Position numbers and translations under genes: made by a program. From Methylophilaceae bacterium 11 (GTDB taxonomy: Bacteria > Pseudomonadota > Gammaproteobacteria > Burkholderiales > Methylophilaceae): a stretch of 64,000 nucleotides of DNA. Below the pieces are notes generated by a model that searched no databases, had not been told where the DNA came from, and saw only the letters and a list, made by a program, of their open reading frames with translations. This document shows, one piece after another, positions 46,594 to 56,231 of the stretch. Location of the stretch: the NCBI GenBank assembly GCA_000525025.1, contig JCKJ01000001.1, positions 372,001 to 436,000 on the forward strand, written 5' to 3'. Every line of letters begins with the position of its first letter. Positions within the stretch are counted from its first letter, which is position 1.

Positions 46594-47862
46594 CTAGCCT
46601 TTGACGGCACGATAGCCGATATCTTTACGGTACTGTGCGCCCTCAAAATGAATGCCTTCTGTAATTTGATAAGCGCGTTGCTGCGCAAACTTAACGGTTT
46701 CACCTAATGCCGTGACACACAATACGCGACCGCCACTGGTCACGGCTACGTCATCTTTTAAGGTGGTGCCTGCATGAAATACATAGGCATCTTCCAGTTG
46801 TTTGGGCAGACCGGTAATTTCATCGCCCAGTTTTGGCGTATCTGGGTAGTTGGCACTGGCCATCACCACACCTAATGCAAAGCGTCTGTCCCACTCTGCT
46901 TCTGCTTGGTCCAGCGTGCCGGCAACGGCATGTTCAGCCAGCGTTAAGAAATCAGACTTTAAGCGCATTAAAATAGGTTGTGTTTCCGGATCGCCCATGC
47001 GGCAGTTAAATTCTAATGTTTTCACTTCGCCATTGGGGCTGATCATTAACCCTGCATATAAAAAGCCAGTGTAAGGAATGCCATCCTTGGCCATGCCTTC
47101 TACGGTGGGTTTAATGATTTCACGCATCACTTTGGCATGGATGGCTGGTGTGACAATAGGTGCGGGTGAGTATGCACCCATGCCTCCGGTATTGGGGCCA
47201 AGGTCAGCATCTAACAAGCGTTTGTGGTCTTGGCTGGTGGCTAACGGTAAGATGTTTTTGCCATCGACCATCACCATAAAGCTGGCTTCTTCGCCAGTTA
47301 AAAACTCTTCAATCACCACGCGCGCGCCAGCGGCGCCCAGCTTATTGTCACCCAACATCATATCAATGGCAGCATGTGCTTCATCTTCATGCATGGCGAC
47401 CACTACGCCTTTACCAGCCGCTAAACCATCGGCCTTAATGACGATAGGCGCACCTTGCGCACGCACATAAGTATGTGCAGCTTCCGCATCGGTAAATGTG
47501 CCGTAGGCTGCTGTTGGAATGTGATGGCGCATCATAAAGGCTTTGGCGTAATCTTTAGAGGATTCTAACTGTGCCGCAGCTTTGGTTGGGCCAAAAATTT
47601 TCAGGCCTTTGGCGCGAAACGCATCGACCACACCTTGTGAAAGCGGTGCTTCCGGTCCCACTACTGTAATCGCGATATGTTCTTGAATAGCAAAATCTAC
47701 CAAGGCATCTACCGCAGTAATCGGTACATTCACCATATCAGGATTAGTGGCTGTGCCCGCGTTGCCAGGCGCCACATACACGCGGCTGACCTCTTTGTTT
47801 TGCGTGATTTTCCATGCCAATGCATGCTCACGACCACCGCTACCAATGACTAATACTTTCAT
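46594..47862 (-). CDS. purD: Phosphoribosylamine-glycine ligase
   Basis: PurD makes glycinamide ribonucleotide, the second step of purine synthesis. The ATG at 47862 gives 422 residues beginning MKVLVIGSGGREHALAWK, the usual N-terminus. ATP-grasp features include VIKADGLAAGKGVVVAM, VIEEFLTGEEASFMVMVDG, GGMGAYSPAP and EFNCRMGDPETQPIL. It lies 50 nt after purH, so the two purine genes are in one unit. Confidence 0.96.
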   Translation of the reverse strand: MKVLVIGSGGREHALAWKITQNKEVSRVYVAPGNAGTATNPDMVNVPITAVDALVDFAIQEHIAITVVGPEAPLSQGVVDAFRAKGLKIFGPTKAAAQLESSKDYAKAFMMRHHIPTAAYGTFTDAEAAHTYVRAQGAPIVIKADGLAAGKGVVVAMHEDEAHAAIDMMLGDNKLGAAGARVVIEEFLTGEEASFMVMVDGKNILPLATSQDHKRLLDADLGPNTGGMGAYSPAPIVTPAIHAKVMREIIKPTVEGMAKDGIPYTGFLYAGLMISPNGEVKTLEFNCRMGDPETQPILMRLKSDFLTLAEHAVAGTLDQAEAEWDRRFALGVVMASANYPDTPKLGDEITGLPKQLEDAYVFHAGTTLKDDVAVTSGGRVLCVTALGETVKFAQQRAYQITEGIHFEGAQYRKDIGYRAVKG

Positions 47863-47912
47863 ATGTTTACTTTCAATCGGCAAATCACAGTGGTGTGTTT
47901 GCGCTATAGTTT

Positions 47913-49496
47913 TTAATGTCTAAAGTGGCGAATGCCAGTCAGTACCATCGCCAAACCACGTTCATCGGCTGCGGCAATCACTTCATCATCACGCATGCTA
48001 CCACCTGGGTGAATCACGCAGCTCGCGCCTGCATCGGCCAGCACATCTACACCGTCACGGAATGGAAAGAATGCATCGGAAGCGACCACTGATCCTTGCA
48101 GACTCAAGCCAGCGTTTTGTGCTTTGATGGCGGCAATTTTTGTACTGTCCACGCGACTCATTTGCCCGGCACCTACACCTAAGGTCATGCCATCTCCACA
48201 GAACACAATTGCATTCGATTTCACATATTTCGCCACATTCCACGCAAACAATAAATCACTGAGTTGCTGTGGTGTCGGCTGCTTTTTGGTGACGATTGTT
48301 AAGTCGGCTTGGCTAAGCTCGTGATTGTCTGCGGTTTGCAATAATATGCCGGAGCCAATGCGTTTAGAGTCCATAGCGTTACGGCCATTTTCCCAAGCAG
48401 TCTTCCCACCTTTTGGCAGCGCGATTTTTAATACGCGTACATTAGCTTTGGCTTTAAATATGGCTAAGGCTTCAGCCGTAAAGTCGGGCGCAATCAGTAC
48501 CTCAACAAACTGTTTGGCAACCGCCTCTGCGGCAGTACCATCCACCGTGCTATTAAACGCGATGATGCCGCCAAAAGCAGAGGTCGGGTCAGTTTTAAAT
48601 GCTTTTTGGTACGCCTCAAGTGTCGTCGCACCTAAGGCAACACCACATGGATTAGCATGTTTGACGATTACGCAGGCAACACCAATAAACGATTTAACGG
48701 TTTCCCAAGCGGCATCAGCATCTGCAATGTTGTTATAGCTGAGTTCTTTGCCTTGCAGTTGTTCCGCAGAAACCAGTGAGCCGGGCGCTGGATACAAATC
48801 GCGATATAACGCAGCCTGCTGGTGTGAGTTCTCGCCATAGCGTAGATCTTGCACTTTGACAAAGTGACCGTTCACTTGGTTTGGGAAAGGGTTGCGTGTG
48901 CCATCTGTATTGAATGAAGACAGGTAATCTGAAATTGCACCGTCATAATTACTGATGCGATTAAACGCGGCAACGGATAAAGCAAATGTGGTTTGTTGCG
49001 ATAGCGCACCAGTAGATTTGAGTTCGGCCAATACATCGGCGTATTGGTTGGCATCAGTGAGCACAGCAACGTCTTTCCAGTTTTTAGCGGCTGAGCGCAC
49101 CATGGCTGGGCCGCCAATATCAATGTTCTCAATCGCATCTTCTAAGGTGCAATCAGCCTTGGCCACGGTCGCCTCAAACGGGTAGAGGTTCACGATGACC
49201 ATGTCGATATTTGGAATGCCTTGCGTTTGCATGGCTTGCACGTGTTCTGGTAAATCTCTGCGGCCTAAAATGCCGCCATGTACTTTCGGATGTAACGTTT
49301 TAACGCGGCCATCCAGCATTTCTGGGAATCCGGTGTAGTCACTCACTTCGATGACTGGGATACTGTTGTCACGAAACAACTTGGCTGTGCCGCCTGTAGA
49401 GAGTAACTCTACGCCCAGTTGGCTAAGTGCCTGTGCAAATTCAATAATACCGGTTTTGTCTGATACGCTGATGAGCGCGCGTTTAATAATCGCCAT
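47913..49496 (-). CDS. purH: Bifunctional AICAR transformylase / IMP cyclohydrolase
   Basis: PurH carries out the last two steps of IMP synthesis. The 527-residue product has the N-terminal cyclohydrolase domain ([47 protein letters not shown]) and the C-terminal transformylase domain ([48 protein letters not shown]). It is full length and probably heads the purHD-hemF-apeB operon. Confidence 0.97.
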   Translation of the reverse strand: MAIIKRALISVSDKTGIIEFAQALSQLGVELLSTGGTAKLFRDNSIPVIEVSDYTGFPEMLDGRVKTLHPKVHGGILGRRDLPEHVQAMQTQGIPNIDMVIVNLYPFEATVAKADCTLEDAIENIDIGGPAMVRSAAKNWKDVAVLTDANQYADVLAELKSTGALSQQTTFALSVAAFNRISNYDGAISDYLSSFNTDGTRNPFPNQVNGHFVKVQDLRYGENSHQQAALYRDLYPAPGSLVSAEQLQGKELSYNNIADADAAWETVKSFIGVACVIVKHANPCGVALGATTLEAYQKAFKTDPTSAFGGIIAFNSTVDGTAAEAVAKQFVEVLIAPDFTAEALAIFKAKANVRVLKIALPKGGKTAWENGRNAMDSKRIGSGILLQTADNHELSQADLTIVTKKQPTPQQLSDLLFAWNVAKYVKSNAIVFCGDGMTLGVGAGQMSRVDSTKIAAIKAQNAGLSLQGSVVASDAFFPFRDGVDVLADAGASCVIHPGGSMRDDEVIAAADERGLAMVLTGIRHFRH

Positions 49497-49610
49497 TGAT
49501 GGATTCCGTGAGACTAATGATAAATGGGTGTTTGCTTGCCTGAATCATCGCAGCTAGGTATTGGCTACCAGCCGTGTGTTCATGTTCTTGGTTTTGCGAG
49601 TTTGTGTTAA

Positions 49611-49844
49611 TTACAGGCCGTATTCCGCCATTTTTTTACGTAAGGTATTGCGGTTGAGCCCTAGCATCTCAGCGGCTTTGCTTTGATTGCCCCCCACCTT
49701 GTTGAGGACATATTCAAGCATGGGTTTTTCAACGCAGCCCAGTACCATCTCGTAGATCGCGTGTGGCGGTTGGCCATCCAAATGCACAAAGTACTCATCT
49801 AGCGACTCGTTAATCGCGTCACTCAGTTTGCAGATATTTGCCAT
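49611..49844 (-). CDS. fis: Fis-family DNA-binding protein
   Basis: Fis is a nucleoid protein and global regulator of growth-phase genes. The 77-residue product keeps the dimerisation helices (MVLGCVEKPMLEYVLNKV) and the helix-turn-helix GGNQSKAAEMLGLNRNTLRK, ending at MAEYGL. It is shorter than E. coli Fis (98 residues), as in other Betaproteobacteria. Its ATG overlaps the dusB stop (TAATG), the standard dusB-fis operon. Confidence 0.94.
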   Translation of the reverse strand: MANICKLSDAINESLDEYFVHLDGQPPHAIYEMVLGCVEKPMLEYVLNKVGGNQSKAAEMLGLNRNTLRKKMAEYGL

Positions 49845-50887
49845 TATGCCGCTATTGCCTCGCTAGATACTGTGGTGTGCTCGTCGGTATCCGTGTCTGC
49901 GTATACCAAGCGCTCGTGTTTTGATTTGAGTTCATTAAAGAAATCATCAATTGCATTTAACTGCAACTCGATGGTTTGTAAGGTGTTCATGTGATGGCGG
50001 AAGTTGGCTGACCCGGCTAGGCCCTTTGTGTACCAAGAGATATGCTTACGCGCTACACGCATGCCAGTGAGGTCGCCATAAAAATCATACAAATCATGTA
50101 TATGCTCAAGCATGACTGTGTGAATTTCATCTACGGTAGGCGCCAACATGTGTTCGCCTGTGAGTAAGTAATGTTCTATTTCACGGAAAATCCAAGGGCG
50201 TCCCTGCGCGGCGCGGCCAATCATCACGGCATCGGCGCCAGTGTAATCTAAAACGAATTTGGCTTTTTCTGGGGTGGTAATGTCACCATTGGCGATGAGT
50301 GGAATGTTGATGGCTTGTTTAACGGCGGCAATCGTATCGTATTCTGCATCGCCCATATATAAGCATGCGCGTGTTCTGCCATGCATAGCCAGAGCCTGTA
50401 CGCCAATATCTTCTGCCATTTTAGCCACAGCAATGGCATTGCGGTTTTGTTTGTCCCAGCCGGTGCGGATCTTCAGCGTGACGGGAACATCCACAGCATT
50501 GACTACTGCTTTAAGGATTTGCGACACCAATGGCTCATCTTTTAATAGCGCTGAGCCTGCCATCACATTGCAGATTTTCTTGGCTGGGCAGCCCATGTTG
50601 ATATCAATGATTTGCGCACCGTTATCTACATTGTATTTGGCTGCTTCGGCCATCATTTTGGGGTCAGCACCAGCAATCTGCACAGAGATTGGGTCTACTT
50701 CACCTTCATGATTGGCTCGGCGGCGTGTTTTTTCGCTGCCATATAATAAGGAGTTGGACGTCACCATTTCAGACACGGCCAAGCCTGCGCCCATTTTTTT
50801 GCACAGCTGGCGGAAAGGGCGATCTGTCACGCCTGCCATGGGGGCAACGACTAAATTATTTTTAAGGATGTGCGAACCAATTTGCAT
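49844..50887 (-). CDS. dusB: tRNA-dihydrouridine synthase B
   Basis: DusB is an FMN enzyme that reduces uridine to dihydrouridine in tRNA D-loops. The 347-residue product has VVAPMAGVTDRPFRQLC, the active-site Cys in DINMGCPAKKICNVMAGSAL, VTLKIRTGWD, and GADAVMIGRAAQGRPWIFRE. It is the first gene of the dusB-fis operon. The 147-bp gap to the TetR gene holds no gene I can support. Confidence 0.95.
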   Translation of the reverse strand: MQIGSHILKNNLVVAPMAGVTDRPFRQLCKKMGAGLAVSEMVTSNSLLYGSEKTRRRANHEGEVDPISVQIAGADPKMMAEAAKYNVDNGAQIIDINMGCPAKKICNVMAGSALLKDEPLVSQILKAVVNAVDVPVTLKIRTGWDKQNRNAIAVAKMAEDIGVQALAMHGRTRACLYMGDAEYDTIAAVKQAINIPLIANGDITTPEKAKFVLDYTGADAVMIGRAAQGRPWIFREIEHYLLTGEHMLAPTVDEIHTVMLEHIHDLYDFYGDLTGMRVARKHISWYTKGLAGSANFRHHMNTLQTIELQLNAIDDFFNELKSKHERLVYADTDTDEHTTVSSEAIAA

Positions 50888-51034
50888 ACAAATTTGGCAG
50901 TGTGGAAAAGCTGCCTATTTTATACGCAATTGCGGGGTGTGGAAACCCATTCTAGTGATTATTGTGACGAAATTGTTGAATGGCCGTGACAGAATGCAAC
51001 TTTAAAAAACATTTAAAATTCAATCAGTAAGGAC

Positions 51035-51670
51035 TTACTTTCTACGGAGATTAACGTGCGAGCTGATGAGGGTGTGTGCTTGGTTTCTGAAACGGGAGCC
51101 ATCAGTATCTTTGACCCACATATGTAATAAGCCAGAAAAGAACAAATGCGTATCCATGGCAAGTTGGATTGGGCTATGTGTTGGATTGATTAGGTCTTTT
51201 TGTAATGCTCTTGCGTATACCTGTTCTAGTTTATCTACCATACCAGAGCAGTTATTCAAGATTTGTTGCAATACCGTGGCAAATTCATCCACATATTCGC
51301 ACTTAGTCATCATGATTTCGTAGGTTTGGCGAGTTTCTTGATGGTCGTTGAGGATTTGAATAGTACCTTGCAGAAAATTTTCAATACGTTTCAACGGATC
51401 CGCCACTGGATCATTTGTTTTGTCGATATCTGCGAGCAGCGTATCGTCCATACGGTCAATCAGTGGTAGAAACACCTGCTCACGCAATGCATAGAATAGT
51501 TGTGACTTGTTTTCAAAGTGCCAATAGACCGCGCCGCGTGTAACACCGGCATGCGAGGCAATTTGTTCTAGACTGGTGCGACTCACACCCTTTGTCAAAA
51601 ATACTTCACGGGCAGCGTCAATAATACGCTGGCGAGTGATTTCTGCGTCTTCTTTCGTTTTTCGTACCAT
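51035..51670 (-). CDS. TetR-family repressor of the adjacent efflux operon
   Basis: The 211-residue product has an N-terminal TetR helix-turn-helix (RQRIIDAAREVFLTKGVSRT, ASHAGVTRGAVYWHFENKSQ) and a helical ligand-binding domain like AcrR/TtgR. It is divergent from the RND operon, with two near-identical palindromic operators covering the intervening promoter. It is therefore probably an autoregulating repressor released by pump substrates. Confidence 0.92.
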   Translation of the reverse strand: MVRKTKEDAEITRQRIIDAAREVFLTKGVSRTSLEQIASHAGVTRGAVYWHFENKSQLFYALREQVFLPLIDRMDDTLLADIDKTNDPVADPLKRIENFLQGTIQILNDHQETRQTYEIMMTKCEYVDEFATVLQQILNNCSGMVDKLEQVYARALQKDLINPTHSPIQLAMDTHLFFSGLLHMWVKDTDGSRFRNQAHTLISSHVNLRRK

Positions 51671-51752
51671 AATATACTGTGTGCTCGATATTAAAAATGT
51701 GTACGTTTTGAGTGGCTTGCGACACTTTTTTCAAAATACGTACAAAAACTTA

Positions 51753-51780
51753 TTTACATACATTCATGTTTGTATATAAT
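51753..51780 (+). promoter_or_regulatory. Candidate sigma70 promoter of the RND efflux operon
   Basis: TTTACA (51753-51758) and TATAAT (51775-51780) are 16 bp apart. The first operator copy fills the whole spacer, so bound repressor would exclude RNA polymerase. Confidence 0.65.
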
Positions 51781-51802
51781 ATACATTCATGCTTGTATGT
51801 AT
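51755..51802. promoter_or_regulatory. Two tandem AcrR/TtgR-like operators
   Basis: Two copies share ATACATTCATG(T/C)TTGTAT: 51755-51778 (TACATACA-N8-TGTATATA) and 51781-51802 (ATACA-N8-TGTAT plus GTAT). Each is an imperfect palindrome resembling the E. coli AcrR site with TACATACATT arms. The axes are about 25-26 bp apart, roughly two and a half helical turns. Confidence 0.7.
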
Positions 51803-51863
51803 GCAAGCAATTTAATTAAACTAATATTTTAAACTTCATCAAGGCATTCACCTAGAGGCAGCT

Positions 51864-53051
51864 ATGGCAAAAAGAACAATGCAATACACTCACACACTAC
51901 TGGCAGTCATGCTCAGCACGCTGATTGCAGCATGTGGTCAACAAAAACAAGACGCTGCTGCTGGTGGAATGCCAGCCTTGCCTGTAGGTGTCATTGAAGT
52001 GCAACCGACTTCTGTGCCAATTCGGGCGGAAGCTGTGGCGCAGACTGAAGGTGCAAAAGAGGTGGAAGTGCGCCCAAGAGTAGGCGGCATACTGCTGAAG
52101 AAGATGTTCCAAGAAGGTGAGCCGATTAAAGCGGGTCAAACCATGTTCTTGATTGATCCGGTGCCATTCCAAATTGCGGTGCAACAGGCAGAAGCGCAAT
52201 TGGCGCAACAAAAAGCCCGTATTGTGCAAACGCAACGTGAAGCAGACCGTTTAAAAGGTTTATTGGATACGCAATCGATTAGTCAGCGTGAGTATGACAA
52301 TGCGCTTTCTGATAATTCTGTCGCTTCTGCGACATTACTGCAATACGAAGCGATGTTGCGCGAGGCTAAGCTCAACCTTTCCTATACCAGTGTAACGGCA
52401 CCCACCAGTGGTATCGCGGGGCGTTTCGAGTTTTCAGAGGGTGCATTGGTATCAGCGAATACAAGTCTGCTCACTACAATCGTTCAATTGTCTCCAATTT
52501 GGGTACGCTTTAGTTTGTCCGATTCTGAATTAGCGTCATTGGGCGGTCAATTAACTAGCCGTAACGTAAAAAACATTCAATTAGTGTTGCCTGATGGCAC
52601 TGACTTTCCTGAGTCTGGAAAGTTAAACTTCTCAGCGAGTGAGATTGACCCGGCATTAGGCACGCAGCAACTGCGTGCGGTATTTGAGAATGCCAACCGT
52701 AGTCTATTGCCAGGTCAATTCGTGCGTGCACGTGTGACCACTGGCACACGTGATGGTGTATTTATCATCCCGCAAACAGCGGTATTAACTGGTGACCAAG
52801 GCAAGTTTGTCTATGTGGCAGAAAAAGATGCTTCAGGCAAAACAATTGCAGCAGTAAGACCTATCCAAGAAGGCGGCTGGGAAGGTAAAAACTGGGTGAT
52901 CTTAAGTGGCCTAAAAGCAGGCGATAAATTATTAGCCGATAATTTAATTAAGGTACGACCAGGTGCGCCTGTGGACCCACATCCATTGGGTGAGCCTCCT
53001 GCGGCAAATCCAAAAACTTCAGCTAAAGCACCAGCTAAAACTTCAGCATAA
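51864..53051 (+). CDS. RND efflux periplasmic adaptor lipoprotein (MexA/AcrA-type)
   Basis: The 395-residue protein links the inner-membrane RND pump to the outer-membrane channel. It has a lipoprotein signal with lipobox LIAAC (Cys 24), the barrel-sandwich domain (EVEVRPRVGGILLKKMFQEG), a long alpha-hairpin rich in Q and A (AQLAQQKARIVQTQREADRL), and the membrane-proximal region (FVRARVTTGTRDGVFIIPQT). It is first in the operon and 11 nt before the pump gene. It ends in a repetitive Lys/Ala/Pro tail. Confidence 0.93.
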   Translation: MAKRTMQYTHTLLAVMLSTLIAACGQQKQDAAAGGMPALPVGVIEVQPTSVPIRAEAVAQTEGAKEVEVRPRVGGILLKKMFQEGEPIKAGQTMFLIDPVPFQIAVQQAEAQLAQQKARIVQTQREADRLKGLLDTQSISQREYDNALSDNSVASATLLQYEAMLREAKLNLSYTSVTAPTSGIAGRFEFSEGALVSANTSLLTTIVQLSPIWVRFSLSDSELASLGGQLTSRNVKNIQLVLPDGTDFPESGKLNFSASEIDPALGTQQLRAVFENANRSLLPGQFVRARVTTGTRDGVFIIPQTAVLTGDQGKFVYVAEKDASGKTIAAVRPIQEGGWEGKNWVILSGLKAGDKLLADNLIKVRPGAPVDPHPLGEPPAANPKTSAKAPAKTSA

Positions 53052-53062
53052 GGTAACGATTC

Positions 53063-56000
53063 ATGACCAAGTTCTTTATTACAAGGCCCATTTTTGCCTC
53101 GGTGCTGTCGATTATTATCGTACTAGCAGGTTTGGCAGCATCATTCCAATTGCCGATTGCACAATATCCACAAATTGCACCACCTACGGTGATGATTACG
53201 GCCACCTATCCAGGGGCAAGTGCCGATACACTCACTAAAACTGTTGCGGCACCGATTGAAGAGCAGCTCAGTGGCGTAGACAATTTGCTGTACTTTAACT
53301 CTAGTGCAGACTCCAGTGGTACGTTGACAATTACTGCGACCTTTGAAGTAGGTACTAACGTGGACCAAGCGACGTTTAACGTGAGCAATCGTGTGAATAT
53401 TGCTTCACCGCGCTTGCCAGAAGAGGTGAGAAGAAACGGCGTAGTCGTACAGAAAAGATCGAACGATATTCTGCTCGTGACGATGTTCACTTCTAAAAAT
53501 CCAAAACACGACCGCTTATTTTTAAGTAACTATGCCACGTTAAATGTTGTGGACGAATATAAGCGTGTAAAAGGTGTTGGCGATGTCACCGTATTTGGTG
53601 GTCAAGATTATGCGATGCGTATTTGGTTACGACCAGATCGTATGGCGCAACTTGGCGTAAGTACAAGTGATGTAGCAGCGGCGATTAACGCACAAAACAA
53701 TCAGTATGCGGCGGGTAAAATTGGGCAAGAGCCAGCACCTGCCGATCAACAAATCGTCTACACAGTGACAGCCAAAGGTCGTCTGGTAGATCCTGCTGAA
53801 TTTGCCAATATTATTGTGCGTGCCAATGGCCCTAAAGGTGTGTTGTATCTTAAAGATGTTGCACGGATTGAGTTAGGTGCACAAACCTATAATGTAGCCT
53901 CTGCGCTCAATGGTAAACCAGGCGTGGCAGTGGCCATTTTCTTGCAAAACGGTGCAAATGCGTTAGATACTGCTGCAGCGATTAAAGCGAAAACGGAAGA
54001 GTTAAGACCGCGTTTTCCTGAGGGGATAGAAACAACAATTCCTTATGATACCAGTGACTTTGTGAAGGCAACGATTGAAGAGGTATTCAAAACCTTTGGT
54101 GAAGCCTTGGTGTTGGTGGTATTGGTCGTGTTCCTGTTCTTGCAGAGCTGGCGCGCAACGTTAATCCCGTTGATTGCGGTGCCTATCTCGCTGATTGGTA
54201 CATTCGCTGGCCTATATATGTTTGGTTTCTCCATTAACTTGCTCACCTTATTCGCCATGATTTTAGCCATTGGTATTGTGGTGGACGATGCGATTGTGGT
54301 GTTGGAAAACACGGAACGCCTGATGTCCGAGGAAGGTTTAGATCCATTCCCAGCAGCGGTTAAGTCAATCCAACAAGTGTCAGCTGCTGTGGTGGCGATT
54401 GTGCTGGTGTTGTGCGCAGTGTTTGTGCCTGTGGCGTTCCAAGGCGGTATTGCTGGCGAGTTGTATCGTCAGTTTGCGGTAACCGTTGCCATTGCAGTGG
54501 TGATTTCTGGCGTAGTGGCTTTAACGTTAACGCCTGCACTGTGCGCGATGATTTTGAAAAAATCGCATGGCGAAAATGCCTTCTTTAGAAAGTTTAACCA
54601 AGGTTTTGGCGGGCTGACTAAGTTTTATACAAACACGGTTAACCTGACGTTACACCACAAAATTATCGGTGCCATTGTATTTTCTGCGATAGTTGCAGCG
54701 GTTGTATTTTTGTTCAGAATAGTGCCAGGTGGCTTTGTGCCTGCGGAAGATCAGGGCTATGTGGTGACAGTCGTGGTCATGCCAGATGGTGCAACCTTGG
54801 GGCGTACAGTTAAAACGACTGAGAATATTCGTGCGGAAATTGCAAAAGACCCTGCGGTGGCACATGAGTTTGCAGTGAATGGATTTGAGTTGCTCACAGG
54901 TGCCAACAAAACCAATGCTGCAACGATGTTTGTGCGTATGACCGATTGGAAAGAGCGCACATCTTCGGCTAATGACATTGTGGGTAAATTATTTGGTATT
55001 GGCATGAGTCAGACAGATGGTATGGCGTTTGCCGTGAACCCGCCTGCGATTCGTGGTTTGGGTTCTGCAGGTGGCTTTGAGGTCTATGTACAAAGCCAGC
55101 GCGATACTGATCCAATTAAGTTGGCAGCTGTGATGAACAACTTTATGGACGCGATGCGTGCTGATCCAACGCTGACTGGTATCAACAGTTTCTTTAGACC
55201 GACAGTGCCGCAATTAATGATTGAGGTGGACGAAGCTAAGGCGATTTCACAAAATGTGAAAATTGCAGATATCTACACGACATTGCAAAGTACGATGGGC
55301 TCGTTTTATGTGAATGACTTTAACCGTACAGGCCGTACGTATCGTGTGCAGCTACAAGCGGAGCCTGAGTTTAGGATGAAGCCGGAAGATTTAGGCAAAG
55401 TGTATGTGCGTAGCCAGCCAACTGCTGAGAGTCCTAATGGCAACATGATTCCGTTGTCTGCGCTTAGCACGGTCAAAAACATTGTGGGTGCTGAGCAATT
55501 AGAGCGCTATAACGGTTTGTTATCTGCCAAAGTATTTGGCGGTGGTGCTGCAGGCGTTAGTTCAGGCGATGCGATTGAAACAGTAGAACGTATTGCCAAA
55601 GCGAATTTGCCAGATGGTTACCAAATTGCGTGGACAGGCCAAGCTTACCAAGAGAAACGTACGGGTTCAGCGGCACTATTTGCCTTTGGCTTTGCCATCA
55701 TCATGGTGTTCTTAATTTTGGCAGCACAGTTTGAAACATGGGCGTTGCCACTGGCTGTGATTATGGCGGTACCGTTTGCGCTAGCGGGTGCTTTAACTGC
55801 AGTGCTTACACGCGGCATGACCAATGATATTTACTTCCAGATTGGTTTGATTACCTTGATTGGTTTGGCGGCGAAAAATGCGATTCTGATTGTGGAGTTT
55901 GCGAGCCAAAAAATGGAAGAGGGTATGCCGATTGCAGAAGCTGCACTGGAGGCCGCACGTTTACGCTTTAGACCGATTGTGATGACGTCAATGGCCTTTA

Positions 56001-56179
56001 TCTTAGGGATTATCCCGCTAGTATTTGCAACAGGTGCAGGTGCTGCAGCAAGGCAATCTATGGGTACCGGCGTGTTGGGTGGGATGTTGTTGGCTACGTT
56101 TGTGGCTACCATTTTCATCCCGTTGTTCTTCACGTGGTTAAGTAACCAAAATACAGTGAGACACCATGGTGATGTTTAG
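53063..56179 (+). CDS. RND multidrug efflux pump, HAE-1 family (MexB/AcrB-type)
   Basis: The 1038-residue inner-membrane proton/drug antiporter forms the pump trimer. The proton-relay acids are visible in TM4 (IGIVVDDAIVVLEN, around residue 407) and the lysine in TM10 (GLAAKNAILIVEFA). The start MTKFFITRPIFASVLSIIIV and the length are typical of the HAE-1 group exporting hydrophobic and amphiphilic drugs. Its stop lies inside an 18-nt repeat that leads into the outer-membrane channel gene. Confidence 0.95.
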   Translation: MTKFFITRPIFASVLSIIIVLAGLAASFQLPIAQYPQIAPPTVMITATYPGASADTLTKTVAAPIEEQLSGVDNLLYFNSSADSSGTLTITATFEVGTNVDQATFNVSNRVNIASPRLPEEVRRNGVVVQKRSNDILLVTMFTSKNPKHDRLFLSNYATLNVVDEYKRVKGVGDVTVFGGQDYAMRIWLRPDRMAQLGVSTSDVAAAINAQNNQYAAGKIGQEPAPADQQIVYTVTAKGRLVDPAEFANIIVRANGPKGVLYLKDVARIELGAQTYNVASALNGKPGVAVAIFLQNGANALDTAAAIKAKTEELRPRFPEGIETTIPYDTSDFVKATIEEVFKTFGEALVLVVLVVFLFLQSWRATLIPLIAVPISLIGTFAGLYMFGFSINLLTLFAMILAIGIVVDDAIVVLENTERLMSEEGLDPFPAAVKSIQQVSAAVVAIVLVLCAVFVPVAFQGGIAGELYRQFAVTVAIAVVISGVVALTLTPALCAMILKKSHGENAFFRKFNQGFGGLTKFYTNTVNLTLHHKIIGAIVFSAIVAAVVFLFRIVPGGFVPAEDQGYVVTVVVMPDGATLGRTVKTTENIRAEIAKDPAVAHEFAVNGFELLTGANKTNAATMFVRMTDWKERTSSANDIVGKLFGIGMSQTDGMAFAVNPPAIRGLGSAGGFEVYVQSQRDTDPIKLAAVMNNFMDAMRADPTLTGINSFFRPTVPQLMIEVDEAKAISQNVKIADIYTTLQSTMGSFYVNDFNRTGRTYRVQLQAEPEFRMKPEDLGKVYVRSQPTAESPNGNMIPLSALSTVKNIVGAEQLERYNGLLSAKVFGGGAAGVSSGDAIETVERIAKANLPDGYQIAWTGQAYQEKRTGSAALFAFGFAIIMVFLILAAQFETWALPLAVIMAVPFALAGALTAVLTRGMTNDIYFQIGLITLIGLAAKNAILIVEFASQKMEEGMPIAEAALEAARLRFRPIVMTSMAFILGIIPLVFATGAGAAARQSMGTGVLGGMLLATFVATIFIPLFFTWLSNQNTVRHHGDV

Positions 56180-56222
56180 AGAACAGGTGATGTTTAAAAA
56201 ACAAGTGATGTCTAATAACAAA
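56169..56222 (+). repeat. Three 18-nt tandem repeats spanning the pump stop codon
   Basis: Units at 56169-56186, 56187-56204 and 56205-56222 share GTGATGT(T/C)TA followed by an A-rich segment; each carries an ATG in the frame of the downstream gene. They encode VMFREQ, VMFKKQ and VMSNNK if translation starts upstream. The true start of the channel gene is probably just after them. Confidence 0.7.
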
Positions 56223-56231
56223 GGAAACGGT

